64,000 bases of DNA from Phycisphaerales bacterium (GTDB taxonomy: Bacteria > Planctomycetota > Phycisphaerae > Phycisphaerales > UBA1924). Under the pieces are notes generated by a model that searched no databases, was not told where the DNA came from, and saw nothing but the letters and a program-made list of their open reading frames with translations. Location of the stretch: the NCBI GenBank assembly GCA_028279375.1, contig JANQNW010000016.1, positions 248,001-312,000 on the forward strand. Direction: 5' to 3'. Both the position numbers and the translations under genes were made by a program. Within the stretch, counting starts at the first letter, position 1. Each line of letters begins with the position of its first letter. This document shows positions 17,730 through 25,353 of this stretch, one piece after another.

Positions 17730-17996
17730 TCACTGGATCCCGGCGTCGTGCTCTTCCTTCGAGATCTCCTCGATCTGAGGATTCTCGATCACATACTGAC
17801 GCCCTGTCTTCGAACTGCGAATCTTGATCGCATTGGCGCCGGAGTACGTGTTCGAACCCCATTTCGTCGTGTAGAAGACACGGCCGGTGTTCGGATCCGT
17901 CACTCGATAGTGCTGCGTCTCACATCCTGTGAGCAGAATCGCCGCGCCGACAACTGCGACCAGTGCGAACTTCGGGGTCAGATTGCGAATTCTCAT
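17730..17996 (-). CDS. Small lipoprotein
   Basis: An 88-residue protein with a lipoprotein signal peptide (residues 1-25, lipobox LTGC with Cys25) and a mature part of about 63 residues rich in polar residues. AAAGGA precedes the ATG. No known family recognised; it is presumably anchored in the outer membrane. Convergent with putA, with 19 bases between the stops. Confidence 0.75.
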   Translation of the reverse strand: MRIRNLTPKFALVAVVGAAILLTGCETQHYRVTDPNTGRVFYTTKWGSNTYSGANAIKIRSSKTGRQYVIENPQIEEISKEEHDAGIQ

Positions 17997-18158
17997 GGGC
18001 GGTGTCCTTTCGCATGCGGCGCCACGAAGACCTCAGTGTACCGAGCATTCTCAGGCGAATCCGGAATCCGCACGCAATGTCAAGCGGCTGATCGCGATCT
18101 CATCGACACTCCCTGCCATCGAGACGCATATTCAAGCCGCGTCCATGGAGATCTTCGC

Positions 18159-18506
18159 ATGACGACAGGCTCACCCCTGAACGCCAGGACGTTCGCAGTG
18201 ATTCAGACGTCGCCGGGAAGTGTGGTCAATACGCGGACCCGATTTCGATTCCGCGAAGAGAGCGGTGTCGTGAGCGCTTCCTACAAAGGCGGTCGAATTC
18301 GGGAAGGAGCGCTCGTGGGCATTCGCAGAGGCGAGCGCCTGGAGTTTCGCTACGCCCAGGTCGATGATGCCGGGCGGCTTGATGGCGGGTGTTCCTCATG
18401 CGTCATCGAAGAAGAACCAGGTTCGCCCATTCGCTGCGTCGAACGATACGAATGGGACTCGCGTGAAGGTCACGGCGTCAATATCCTCGAAGAGATCGCG
18501 CCATGA
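18159..18506 (+). CDS. Small beta-rich protein of the type often mislabelled N-acetylglutamate synthase
   Basis: A 115-residue protein with the pattern of a small lipocalin-like barrel family: TRFRFREESGVVSASYKGG (about 25-43), GALVGI, RYAQVD, and the closing YEWDSREGHGVNILEE. Family members are frequently annotated as N-acetylglutamate synthase without evidence; I see no acetyltransferase motif. ATG 18159 has GGAG eight bases upstream. Its stop overlaps the start of the AraC-type regulator as ATGA, so the two are translationally coupled. Confidence 0.7.
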   Translation: MTTGSPLNARTFAVIQTSPGSVVNTRTRFRFREESGVVSASYKGGRIREGALVGIRRGERLEFRYAQVDDAGRLDGGCSSCVIEEEPGSPIRCVERYEWDSREGHGVNILEEIAP

Positions 18507-19423
18507 GCACTTTCATCATGTCCGCACGTGAGAGCACACAACTCGACTACGCCGAACGAATGCGTGAGGTCCTGCTGCATATCCAGCGCGAACTCGATCA
18601 TCCGATGGCGCCGGCGGATCTGGCTGAAGTCGCGTGTTTCGCGCCACATCACTTTCACCGCATCTTCAAGGGCATGGTCGGTGAGACGATCATGGAGCAT
18701 GTGCGGCGACTGCGTCTCGAGCGCGCCGCGTGGCGTCTGAAATTCACCGATCAGTCGGTGACGGACATCGCGTTTGACGCGCAGTATGAGAATCTCGAGT
18801 CCTTGACGCGCGCCTTCGGGAAGATGTTCGGCGTGAGCCCGAGCGCCTATCGCAGGGCGCAGCGCTCGATCAGCTATCCGACGGTCGCCTCGAGCATTCA
18901 CTACGCGCCGGACGACAACCACGGAGACTTCGCATTCGGCTGCGACGCTGACAGTGGTCCGAACCCTCCGCGCATCGAGCGACAGCCGGATCGGCCGGTC
19001 GTCTATGTCCGCCACGTCGGTCCGTACCAGGAATGCAAGGGCGCCTGGGATACGCTCATGGAATACGCTGCTCGCGAAGGGCTCATCGGGCCCGGCGCTG
19101 AGATGCTCGGACTCTGCCACGACGATCCGGATGTGACTCCTCCGGAGAAGATCAGATACGACGCGTGCATCACGACAACCGCGAAGGTGCAACCGGTCGG
19201 CGAAATCGGCACGCAGATCATTCCGGGCGGCGAATACGCGATCCAGCGTCATCGTGGTCCTTACGAGTCGCTCGAGGGGGCGTATCGGCAACTGTTCGGT
19301 TCCGTCCTGCCGGCGCTCGGACGCGAGCCTGCGCCCGGCGCATGCGTGGAGAAATACTGGAATGATCCGGAGAGCACGGATCCTGAGGACCTCGAGACTG
19401 ATGTGAGCGTGCTGATCAACTGA
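18503..19423 (+). CDS. AraC family regulator with GyrI-like effector domain
   Basis: A 306-residue protein. The N-terminal AraC/XylS DNA-binding domain has two helix-turn-helix units (about residues 18-120, ending FGKMFGVSPSAYRR). A linker leads to a C-terminal GyrI-like small-molecule-binding domain (about 150-305) with VYVRHVGPYQE and YAIQRHRGPYESLEGAY segments. Proteins of this layout (Rob and BltR-like fusions) respond to hydrophobic or cationic compounds. It overlaps the previous gene by four bases and is followed 27 bases later by a stand-alone GyrI-like gene. Confidence 0.92.
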   Translation: MSTFIMSARESTQLDYAERMREVLLHIQRELDHPMAPADLAEVACFAPHHFHRIFKGMVGETIMEHVRRLRLERAAWRLKFTDQSVTDIAFDAQYENLESLTRAFGKMFGVSPSAYRRAQRSISYPTVASSIHYAPDDNHGDFAFGCDADSGPNPPRIERQPDRPVVYVRHVGPYQECKGAWDTLMEYAAREGLIGPGAEMLGLCHDDPDVTPPEKIRYDACITTTAKVQPVGEIGTQIIPGGEYAIQRHRGPYESLEGAYRQLFGSVLPALGREPAPGACVEKYWNDPESTDPEDLETDVSVLIN

Positions 19424-19450
19424 GTCCGGCTACAGACGAGAGGGGCAACA

Positions 19451-20059
19451 ATGTCGACACCCGCCGCGAGCAAAGTGGACCTCTTCAAAGAGCACAAGTC
19501 CGAGTATGCGCAGAAGAAGACGCCGACTTTCGTCGAGGTCGGCAAGGCGCAATACCTCGCGATTGACGGAGAGGGAGCGCCGGGCGGTGAGGCGTTCCAG
19601 GCGGCCATCGGGGCGATGTATGCGATGGCATACACCATCAAGATGACGAGCAAGAAGAACGGACGCGACTACGTCGTCTGCAAACTCGAGGGGATCTGGG
19701 GCGCCGACGGCGACTTCGACTCCAGCGCGCCCGAGTCATGTCGATGGACGCTCATGATCCGAACGCCCGAGTTTATTCGCTCGGAAGAGTTGAAGGGGGC
19801 GGCGGAGAAGATCGCGGCGAAGAACGACTGCCCCGAGGCCGCGCACGTCGAACTTCGTTCACTGCGTGAGGGCAAGTGCGTGCAGATTCTTCATGTCGGA
19901 CCGTACGAGGAGGAAGGACCTTCGATCAACGCAATGCGCGCATTCTGCGAACGGGAAGGCGTCGCCTTCGCCGGCGCGCATCACGAGATCTATCTCTCGG
20001 ATCCACGCCGTGTCGAACCGGCGAAGCTCAAGACGATTCTCCGCTACCCCGTCTACTGA
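19451..20059 (+). CDS. GyrI-like small-molecule-binding protein
   Basis: A 202-residue stand-alone GyrI-like domain protein. Visible features are FVEVGKAQYLAIDGEGAPGG (about 27-46), WTLMIRTPEFI and QILHVGPYEEEGPSI near the C-terminus. Ribosome-binding site GAGAGGGG precedes ATG 19451. The fold binds, and in some cases hydrolyses, small hydrophobic molecules. It lies directly after an AraC-GyrI regulator, so a shared ligand is plausible; which ligand is unknown. Confidence 0.85.
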   Translation: MSTPAASKVDLFKEHKSEYAQKKTPTFVEVGKAQYLAIDGEGAPGGEAFQAAIGAMYAMAYTIKMTSKKNGRDYVVCKLEGIWGADGDFDSSAPESCRWTLMIRTPEFIRSEELKGAAEKIAAKNDCPEAAHVELRSLREGKCVQILHVGPYEEEGPSINAMRAFCEREGVAFAGAHHEIYLSDPRRVEPAKLKTILRYPVY

Positions 20060-20068
20060 GCCATGCGT

Positions 20069-20755
20069 TCAGAAACAGGGTCCCCAGAATCCAATCAACG
20101 TCGCGAGGTCTGCGGCTCCGACGACGCCGTCGCCATCCAGGTCCGCGCTGGGTTCGGCACTCCCCCAGAATCCGATGAGTTGCGCAAGATCCGCCGCGCC
20201 GACATCTCCGCTGCCGTCGAGATCGGCGACACACACCGGCGTAATGTCCACATTGCCCTGCATGCCGACGCCAACAATTGGCACCGTCTGCACGCCCAGC
20301 GGGAAACCAAGATCGACGGTCACCGTGCCGAGCGTGATGTCCGTCGCGGCGACCTGGCCGAATCCTGATGCGTCGATCGTCACGGCGAGTTGCATCGAAA
20401 CGGCAGGGGGCTCCGGCGGCTCCGGGGCGACGATGGGCCCTTCATCGATGACCGTCGGCGCGGGGCCATCGGCGGACCCTGATGTAATCAGCAGTTCCGG
20501 CGGCACCTGATCGGTCACGTCGAGCGGGCCGATTTCGATGCCGAAGAAGACGGTGGCCTCTACCCGAGTGATCTCAACCGTCCAGTCGAATCGGTCAGCC
20601 GCAGGCTTCACGGCCGTCATCGATGACCAGAAGGTGTCGTCGCCGGTCGTGCTAACGTCGAAGCTCCACACCTCCGTCGTTGATGCCAGGGCAGTCTGAT
20701 TGAGTCCAATCAGCGTCAGAGACGCTGCCGCCACCGCTACGAAACCGATTCGCAT
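20069..20755 (-). CDS. Secreted protein with C-terminal dockerin-like repeats
   Basis: A 228-residue exported protein. It has a signal peptide (about 1-25, ending ALAS), a beta-rich domain (about 28-165) and two tandem dockerin/EF-hand-like repeats. The first is DLDGSGDVGAADLAQLIGFWG; the second is [21 protein letters not shown] by position near the C-terminus. The last residues are GPCF. The tail closely matches that of the pentaheme cytochrome at 3288-5195 although the rest is unrelated. Function of the main domain is unknown. It is convergent with the GyrI-like gene, with nine bases between the stops. Confidence 0.82.
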   Translation of the reverse strand: MRIGFVAVAAASLTLIGLNQTALASTTEVWSFDVSTTGDDTFWSSMTAVKPAADRFDWTVEITRVEATVFFGIEIGPLDVTDQVPPELLITSGSADGPAPTVIDEGPIVAPEPPEPPAVSMQLAVTIDASGFGQVAATDITLGTVTVDLGFPLGVQTVPIVGVGMQGNVDITPVCVADLDGSGDVGAADLAQLIGFWGSAEPSADLDGDGVVGAADLATLIGFWGPCF

Positions 20756-20845
20756 ACTCTTCTCTCCTTCGACCGAGGCGTCGCCAAGGTCATCTCCGTC
20801 CGACCCACATCAGTCCCCGTCTTCGGGGGATGGGGAGGCGAGCCC

Positions 20846-21316
20846 ATGGTGCTGTACATCATCCGCCACGGCAAGGCGAAAAGGGAATCTCCGTCAGGCT
20901 ACGACGGCGATCGCGAACTTCGGGATCGCGGCGTCAACCAGGCCATGTGGCTCGGTGAGCAACTCGCCGAATCGGACGCGGCGCCCACGCTTGTCGTCAC
21001 GAGCCCGCTGGTCCGCGCGCATCACACCGCTCGGTTGATCGCCGACGCGATCGACTGCCCCCTCGAAATCGACGATGCGCTCTCCGGCGGGGTGGACACG
21101 GCCGGCCCCACGGCGCTCATCGAGGAACACCTCGGATCCACGCCCGTTCTCGCGCTCGTCGGTCATAACCCGCAGCTTGAGCTGTTGACGTGGTCGCTGC
21201 TCGAGGATGACGAGGAGGTTGATCGCTTGCGAACTGGGGAAGGCGTGGAGATCGAGATCCCGGGCGGCAAGCTCGAATGCGCTCGCCTGGTCGCGCTGCA
21301 TCGGCTTGATGACTAG
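20846..21316 (+). CDS. SixA-like histidine phosphatase
   Basis: A 156-residue member of the histidine phosphatase branch 1 fold. The catalytic RHG is intact (Arg7-His8-Gly9 in IIRHGKAKRE), followed by the TSPLVRAHHTA phosphate-binding segment and the second histidine in LVGHNPQLE. Small members of this type dephosphorylate phosphohistidine on signalling proteins (SixA), but the substrate here cannot be told. A strong GGAGG precedes the ATG. Confidence 0.9.
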   Translation: MVLYIIRHGKAKRESPSGYDGDRELRDRGVNQAMWLGEQLAESDAAPTLVVTSPLVRAHHTARLIADAIDCPLEIDDALSGGVDTAGPTALIEEHLGSTPVLALVGHNPQLELLTWSLLEDDEEVDRLRTGEGVEIEIPGGKLECARLVALHRLDD

Positions 21317-21340
21317 GCTGGCGGGCGCGAACCCGGTCGC

Positions 21341-21346
21341 TATACT
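21341..21346 (+). promoter_or_regulatory. Candidate -10 for tRNA-Val
   Basis: TATACT in CGCTATACTCG lies 45 bases before the mature tRNA 5' end, in an otherwise GC-rich gap. The -35 region is a poor match. Confidence 0.4.
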
Positions 21347-21390
21347 CGATCGCCCTGCCCGGAGCGGTCCGCTCTTGTGGCAGGAATCGG

Positions 21391-21464
21391 GAGCCGTTGG
21401 CGCAGTTGGCTAGCGCGCCTCGTTGACATCGAGGAGGTCACTGGTTCAAGTCCAGTACGGCTCA
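21391..21464 (+). tRNA. tRNA-Val (anticodon GAC)
   Basis: Cloverleaf fits fully: acceptor GAGCCGT/ACGGCTC (21391-21397 with 21457-21463), D stem GCGC/GCGC, anticodon stem CCTCG/CGAGG around loop TTGACAT (anticodon GAC at 21425-21427), and T arm ACTGG-TTCAAGT-CCAGT. Discriminator base A at 21464. The 3' CCA is not encoded and must be added after transcription. Confidence 0.97.
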
Positions 21465-21469
21465 TTGAT

Positions 21470-21503
21470 GGCCCTCTTCAATCGAAGGGGGCCTCTTCTT
21501 TTC
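21470..21503 (+). terminator. Rho-independent terminator of tRNA-Val, inside the 3' end of truB
   Basis: GGCCCTCTTC-AATC-GAAGGGGGCC (21470-21493) forms a 10-bp stem with one G-T pair. It is followed by TCTTCTTTTC (21494-21503). It starts six bases after the tRNA and overlaps the last codons of the convergent truB. Confidence 0.8.
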
Positions 21504-22218
21504 TTGGAGCGTCAGGCGCCGGCGCGGGCAGCAGGTCGTCCTGTGTCACGGGCGACTCGATCTCCTCCAGTGATCGCGCACGGTCGATCGTGTATTCACC
21601 GATCGCCGTTCTTTCCAGGGCCGCGAGGCAGCCACCGGTTCCGAGCGCTTTGCCCAGGTCGCGCGCGAGGCTGCGGATGTAGACGCCTTTTCCGCACTGC
21701 ACGTCAATCTCCAGCTTCGGCCACTCGTAGCTGAGGACGTCAACCGCGTGGATCTCGACTTCGCGTTCGGGAAGTTCATCGAGCTCACCCTTGCGTGCGA
21801 GGCGATGGGCGCGCTTGCCGTCGACGTTGATCGCCGAGAAGACCGGCGGGCGCTGCAGGATCCGCCCCTGGAATTGCGCGCATGCTCCTTCCACCTCGTC
21901 GAGTGTGGGGGGGAGCCCGACATCCACCGGCGTCGGCTCCACCTCAAGATCATCCGTCGGTGAGACACAACTCAGATCAACGACAGCTCGATAGCGCTTG
22001 GGCATGAGCATGATCTGCGGCACCGACTTGCAGCCGCGCCCGAGGCAGATCACGAGCACGCCGGTGGCGAGCGGATCGAGTGTGCCAGCGTGGCCCACTC
22101 GGGCGCCCTTGGTGCGGGCGCGAAGGACCGTGCAGACCGTCGCCGACGTCAGGCCGTGCGGCTTGTCGATGACGAGGACGCCGTTGAGATCGGGTCTATG
22201 GTTCTTCCTGCGGGCCAT
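21478..22218 (-). CDS. truB: tRNA pseudouridine(55) synthase
   Basis: Makes pseudouridine 55 in the T loop of tRNAs. The 246-residue protein has the start LNGVLVIDKPHGLTS, the catalytic Asp48 in GHAGTLDPLATGVL, the RYRA motif (MPKRYRAVV), and the RPPVFSA and CGKGVYIRSLARDLG segments. The frame opens at 22365, but that would run toward the tRNA-Ser gene. ATG 22218 gives the conserved N-terminus. It sits between two tRNA genes transcribed from the opposite strand. The acidic/proline C-terminal tail overlaps the tRNA-Val terminator. Confidence 0.95.
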   Translation of the reverse strand: MARRKNHRPDLNGVLVIDKPHGLTSATVCTVLRARTKGARVGHAGTLDPLATGVLVICLGRGCKSVPQIMLMPKRYRAVVDLSCVSPTDDLEVEPTPVDVGLPPTLDEVEGACAQFQGRILQRPPVFSAINVDGKRAHRLARKGELDELPEREVEIHAVDVLSYEWPKLEIDVQCGKGVYIRSLARDLGKALGTGGCLAALERTAIGEYTIDRARSLEEIESPVTQDDLLPAPAPDAPRKEEAPFD

Positions 22219-22332
22219 GGTCTCGTGCGCTCGGGCTCCATTCGCGACCCGGTGAACCCGGGTTCGAATTGAATGACAGGGGGGGAGGGAGACGATACCC
22301 TGTCCGGCCTTCCCCGCCGGGGAGGGCATTCC

Positions 22333-22420
22333 GGAGAGGTGTCCGAGTGGCTGAAGGAGCGGCACTGGAAATGCCGTATACGGCTTGTCCGTATCGGGGG
22401 TTCGAATCCCCCCCTCTCCG
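22333..22420 (+). tRNA. tRNA-Ser (anticodon GGA)
   Basis: An 88-base class II tRNA. Acceptor GGAGAGG (22333-22339) pairs with CCTCTCC (22413-22419), with discriminator G at 22420. Anticodon stem CGGCA/TGCCG surrounds loop CTGGAAA (anticodon GGA). A long variable arm follows (TATACGGCTTGTCCGTA region). T loop is TTCGAAT. CCA is not encoded. No clear terminator follows in the 186 bases before the next gene. Confidence 0.97.
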
Positions 22421-22606
22421 CTTCAAACAAGCGGTCCAGGTCGTAGCGGCGAGTTCGCTGCGTCGGATCCTGCATTCGTGAATTCTTCCTCTGCACCGTG
22501 TCGGAGGCGCTTGAGAGCGCATAATTCGAGCGGCTTAGCCGAGACAATCGCTCGACTGAGCACGGCCGTGCAGGCCGCTTCTTAAGCGCCCAGAGGGAGA
22601 GACCCG
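22421..22606. other. Intergenic region after tRNA-Ser, nothing recognised
   Basis: No gene or terminator with a T-tract is visible. It contains the ribosome-binding site of the alkaline-phosphatase-like gene at its right end. The AT-richer part around 22520-22555 is the likeliest promoter location. Confidence 0.3.
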
Positions 22607-23947
22607 ATGTCGATCACGTTATGCACTCGCGCATCACTTCTGAGCGGCTTAATGGCGATCGCGACGGCGCCCGCCGCGTCCGCGGGATCGCCGTTGGGTT
22701 CTGCGATCTTCATCCATCCCGACGGCGCCTCCGCCGCGACATGGGCGGTCGGGCGCGCCGCGATCGTCGGTCCTGATGCAGATCTGGAGTGGGATCAGCT
22801 CCCGTACATAGCGGTGTATCGCGGCCACATGGCTGATTCGCTCACAGCGACCTCCAACGGCGGCGCCACAACGCATGCCTACGGCGTGAAGGTTGGCTCC
22901 AGAGCGTTCGGACTCACCGCCAGCGGCGACGAAGGGGGAGAGCCGATCGTTGACGGGCAAGGTCGCTCGACCTCCGTCGCCCATCAGGCCCTCCGCGCCG
23001 GCTTGCGTGTCGGGCTCGTCCAGAGCGGGACCTCGACGGAGCCTGGAACCGCGTGCTTCGTCGCATCCGTGCCGACTCGAACGATGCACAACGCCATTGC
23101 GGCGCAGCTCGTCGAATCGGGCGTCGATGTGATTCTCGGTGGGGGAGAGCAGTACTTCGTGCCGATCGGTTCGCATGGCCGTTATGGTCCGGGCGTGCGC
23201 AAAGACGGGCGCAACCTCCTCGACGAGGCGCGCGACGCGGGATACACGATTGTGCGGAGCCGCGAAGAACTTCGGTCGTTGCCTGCCGATGCGACGAGGG
23301 TGCTCGGCCTCTTCGCCGCGAAACACACGTTCAACGCGATGAGCGAAGAAGACCGCCGCAGACGCGGTCTGCCGCTGTATTGGCCTGAGGCGCCCACGAT
23401 TGGAGAGATGACCGCGGTCGCTCTCGAAATCCTCGGGCGGGACGACACACGTTTTCTTCTTGTCGTGGAAGAGGAAGGCACAGACAACTTCGGCAACGCC
23501 AATAACGCCGCCGGTGTGATCGAGGCGATGCGCCGCGCGGACGAGTCGATCGCCGTCGCACGCCGCTTCGTGCGCGACAATCCGGACACGTTGCTGATTT
23601 CCGCTGCGGACTCGGACGCCGGCGGCATGCGCATGATCGGTGTCCCCTCGGGAAACGGGCGCACCCAGGTCCCCGATCTCGCGCCGGGCATTCTGAACGG
23701 AGCGCCGCTCGACGGCCGAGATGGGACAGGAACGCCGCCGTTCATCGCCGCGCCCGATCGCTTCGGGCAGCGGCACCCGTTCTGGGTCGTCTGGGCGGCG
23801 TGGGGCGATGTCACAGGGGGAATGCTCGTGCGCGCCGAGGGGCTGAATGCCCACTATGTTCGAGGCTCGATGGACAACACACAGATCGCCGACCTGATCC
23901 GGCTGACGCTCTTAGGGCCGGGAGATTCCGACGACCTCGGGAACTGA
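22607..23947 (+). CDS. Exported alkaline-phosphatase-like protein with altered metal ligands
   Basis: A 446-residue protein with signal peptide (about 1-26) and the alkaline phosphatase superfamily layout. Asp39 is in IFIHPDG, and the nucleophile-like Ser83 is in TSNGGATTHAYG. VVEEEGTDNFGNANN (from Val286) aligns with the E-x4-D-x3-H metal motif of PhoA, and SAADSDAGG aligns with ADHxHGG. By this alignment the glutamate and aspartates survive, but the metal-binding histidines appear as Asn and Ser, and the HTG histidine near the C-terminus is replaced in AWGDVTGG. It may use another metal arrangement or be inactive. GGGAGAG precedes ATG 22607. Confidence 0.85.
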   Translation: MSITLCTRASLLSGLMAIATAPAASAGSPLGSAIFIHPDGASAATWAVGRAAIVGPDADLEWDQLPYIAVYRGHMADSLTATSNGGATTHAYGVKVGSRAFGLTASGDEGGEPIVDGQGRSTSVAHQALRAGLRVGLVQSGTSTEPGTACFVASVPTRTMHNAIAAQLVESGVDVILGGGEQYFVPIGSHGRYGPGVRKDGRNLLDEARDAGYTIVRSREELRSLPADATRVLGLFAAKHTFNAMSEEDRRRRGLPLYWPEAPTIGEMTAVALEILGRDDTRFLLVVEEEGTDNFGNANNAAGVIEAMRRADESIAVARRFVRDNPDTLLISAADSDAGGMRMIGVPSGNGRTQVPDLAPGILNGAPLDGRDGTGTPPFIAAPDRFGQRHPFWVVWAAWGDVTGGMLVRAEGLNAHYVRGSMDNTQIADLIRLTLLGPGDSDDLGN

Positions 23948-24135
23948 ACGGGCGTCAGGGTTGAACTCGGGTGTTGAGACTGAACGTCTTCGGAATCGAA
24001 ACTGGCCTTCGGGTCAGCTAATCGCGTTTGAGACGGCGTCGGAGCACTTGTCCACATTGCTGAATCTCGGAGATTTGTGTGTGCGTAGAGATTCTCGGTG
24101 GCCGCTCAGGTCCACTCCAACTCGAGGTTCCTGTC

Positions 24136-25152
24136 ATGCGCCAACGAAACAGACTGATTGCAAACGTAGCCGTCATGCTCCTGACCGCGACAGCCGCGGG
24201 CGTCGCCACCGGGGAGACGCGAGAGGCCGTTCTCGAAGAGCTCTCTCAGTTCGAGCAGCCTGCTCTGTGGTTCGGCGACAAGGCCCCACCGCTCACGATC
24301 GATTCGTGGGTGAAGGGGCAGCCCGTGCGAGATTTCGAATCCGGACGCGTGTACGTCGTTGAGTTCTGGGCGACGTGGTGCAGTCCGTGCATCAAGGCGT
24401 TCCCGCACCTTTCGGAGCTGCAGGAGAGGTACGCCGACAATCTCACCGTCATCGGCGTCAATACGTGGGAGCGACTGGAGACGCAGGAACTCATCCGCGA
24501 GCGGATTGCCGCATTCGTCGATCGTCAGGGCAAGCGAATGCGTTACACGGTCGCGATCGACACCGGAGAGCAGACGTCGGATGACTGGTTGGCGGCGGCG
24601 AATCAGACCGGCATTCCGTGCACGTTCATCATTGATCAGCAGGGGCGACTCGCGTGGATTGGCCTTCCAGACAACATGGACGCGCCTCTGCAACAGATTC
24701 TCGAGGGCACGTACTCCATTCAGGATTACGCCGACGGTGTCGCGGCCGCCACCGTCGGGGAGATGGCGCTCGCTCGCACCCTCCGAGAACTCGAATCCGG
24801 CGACCGAGAAACCGGATTCCTCATGGCGGATGTCCTGTTGAATGATTTGCCGCAGGCCGGACTGTGGACTCGCCATCGCCTTGTCCAGACGCTCGCGCGT
24901 TCAGAGAAGATCGACGTCGATGAGGAATGGCTGATTGATGCGGCGACGTCGCTTTGTGAGGAGACCAAGGGTCAGTTCAGCATCATGTTTGACACGCTCG
25001 CCGCGGCGTACTTTGCCTCCGGCGATGTGGATTCGGCGATTGAAGCGCAGAATCGTGCGCTCCGCGATGAGACGGACCAGCGGGCGATTGGGTGGTATCA
25101 GATGCACCTCGCGGAGTACGAGGCGGCAAGCGCTCGCGATGAAGCCGAGTGA
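24136..25152 (+). CDS. Exported TlpA-like thioredoxin-fold protein with helical C-terminal domain
   Basis: A 338-residue protein with a signal peptide (about 1-26). A TlpA/AhpC-like thioredoxin domain (about 45-190) contains the redox pair Cys82/Cys85 in WCSPC and the cis-proline loop TGIPCTFII. A helical domain of about 130 residues follows; its final part (AAAYFASGDVDSAIEAQNRAL) looks like a TPR unit. It probably reduces or shuffles disulfides outside the cytoplasm, perhaps in cytochrome maturation. The frame opens at 24079, but ATG 24136 starts the signal peptide. Confidence 0.88.
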   Translation: MRQRNRLIANVAVMLLTATAAGVATGETREAVLEELSQFEQPALWFGDKAPPLTIDSWVKGQPVRDFESGRVYVVEFWATWCSPCIKAFPHLSELQERYADNLTVIGVNTWERLETQELIRERIAAFVDRQGKRMRYTVAIDTGEQTSDDWLAAANQTGIPCTFIIDQQGRLAWIGLPDNMDAPLQQILEGTYSIQDYADGVAAATVGEMALARTLRELESGDRETGFLMADVLLNDLPQAGLWTRHRLVQTLARSEKIDVDEEWLIDAATSLCEETKGQFSIMFDTLAAAYFASGDVDSAIEAQNRALRDETDQRAIGWYQMHLAEYEAASARDEAE

Positions 25153-25353
25153 GACTGCGATCTCCGAAGCGGCCGACGCAATCGTGGGCTTGAATCCACG
25201 GCTCTGACACCGGGGGCGTACGGCTGGCGGCAACGAGATCAAACCAGAGAATCCAATGTCCGAGCGCGGTCCAGCCGATAGACGGTTGGAACGCCCGCGT
25301 CCGGCCACTGGGGCCTTGGAGCTTTGCGGGTCCATGGAGGTCGACTCCCTTTC

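Noticed and set aside
17929-18162. A 77-codon plus-strand frame ending at the start of the 18159 gene
   Set aside because: Mostly antisense to a convincing lipoprotein gene, with no ribosome-binding site.
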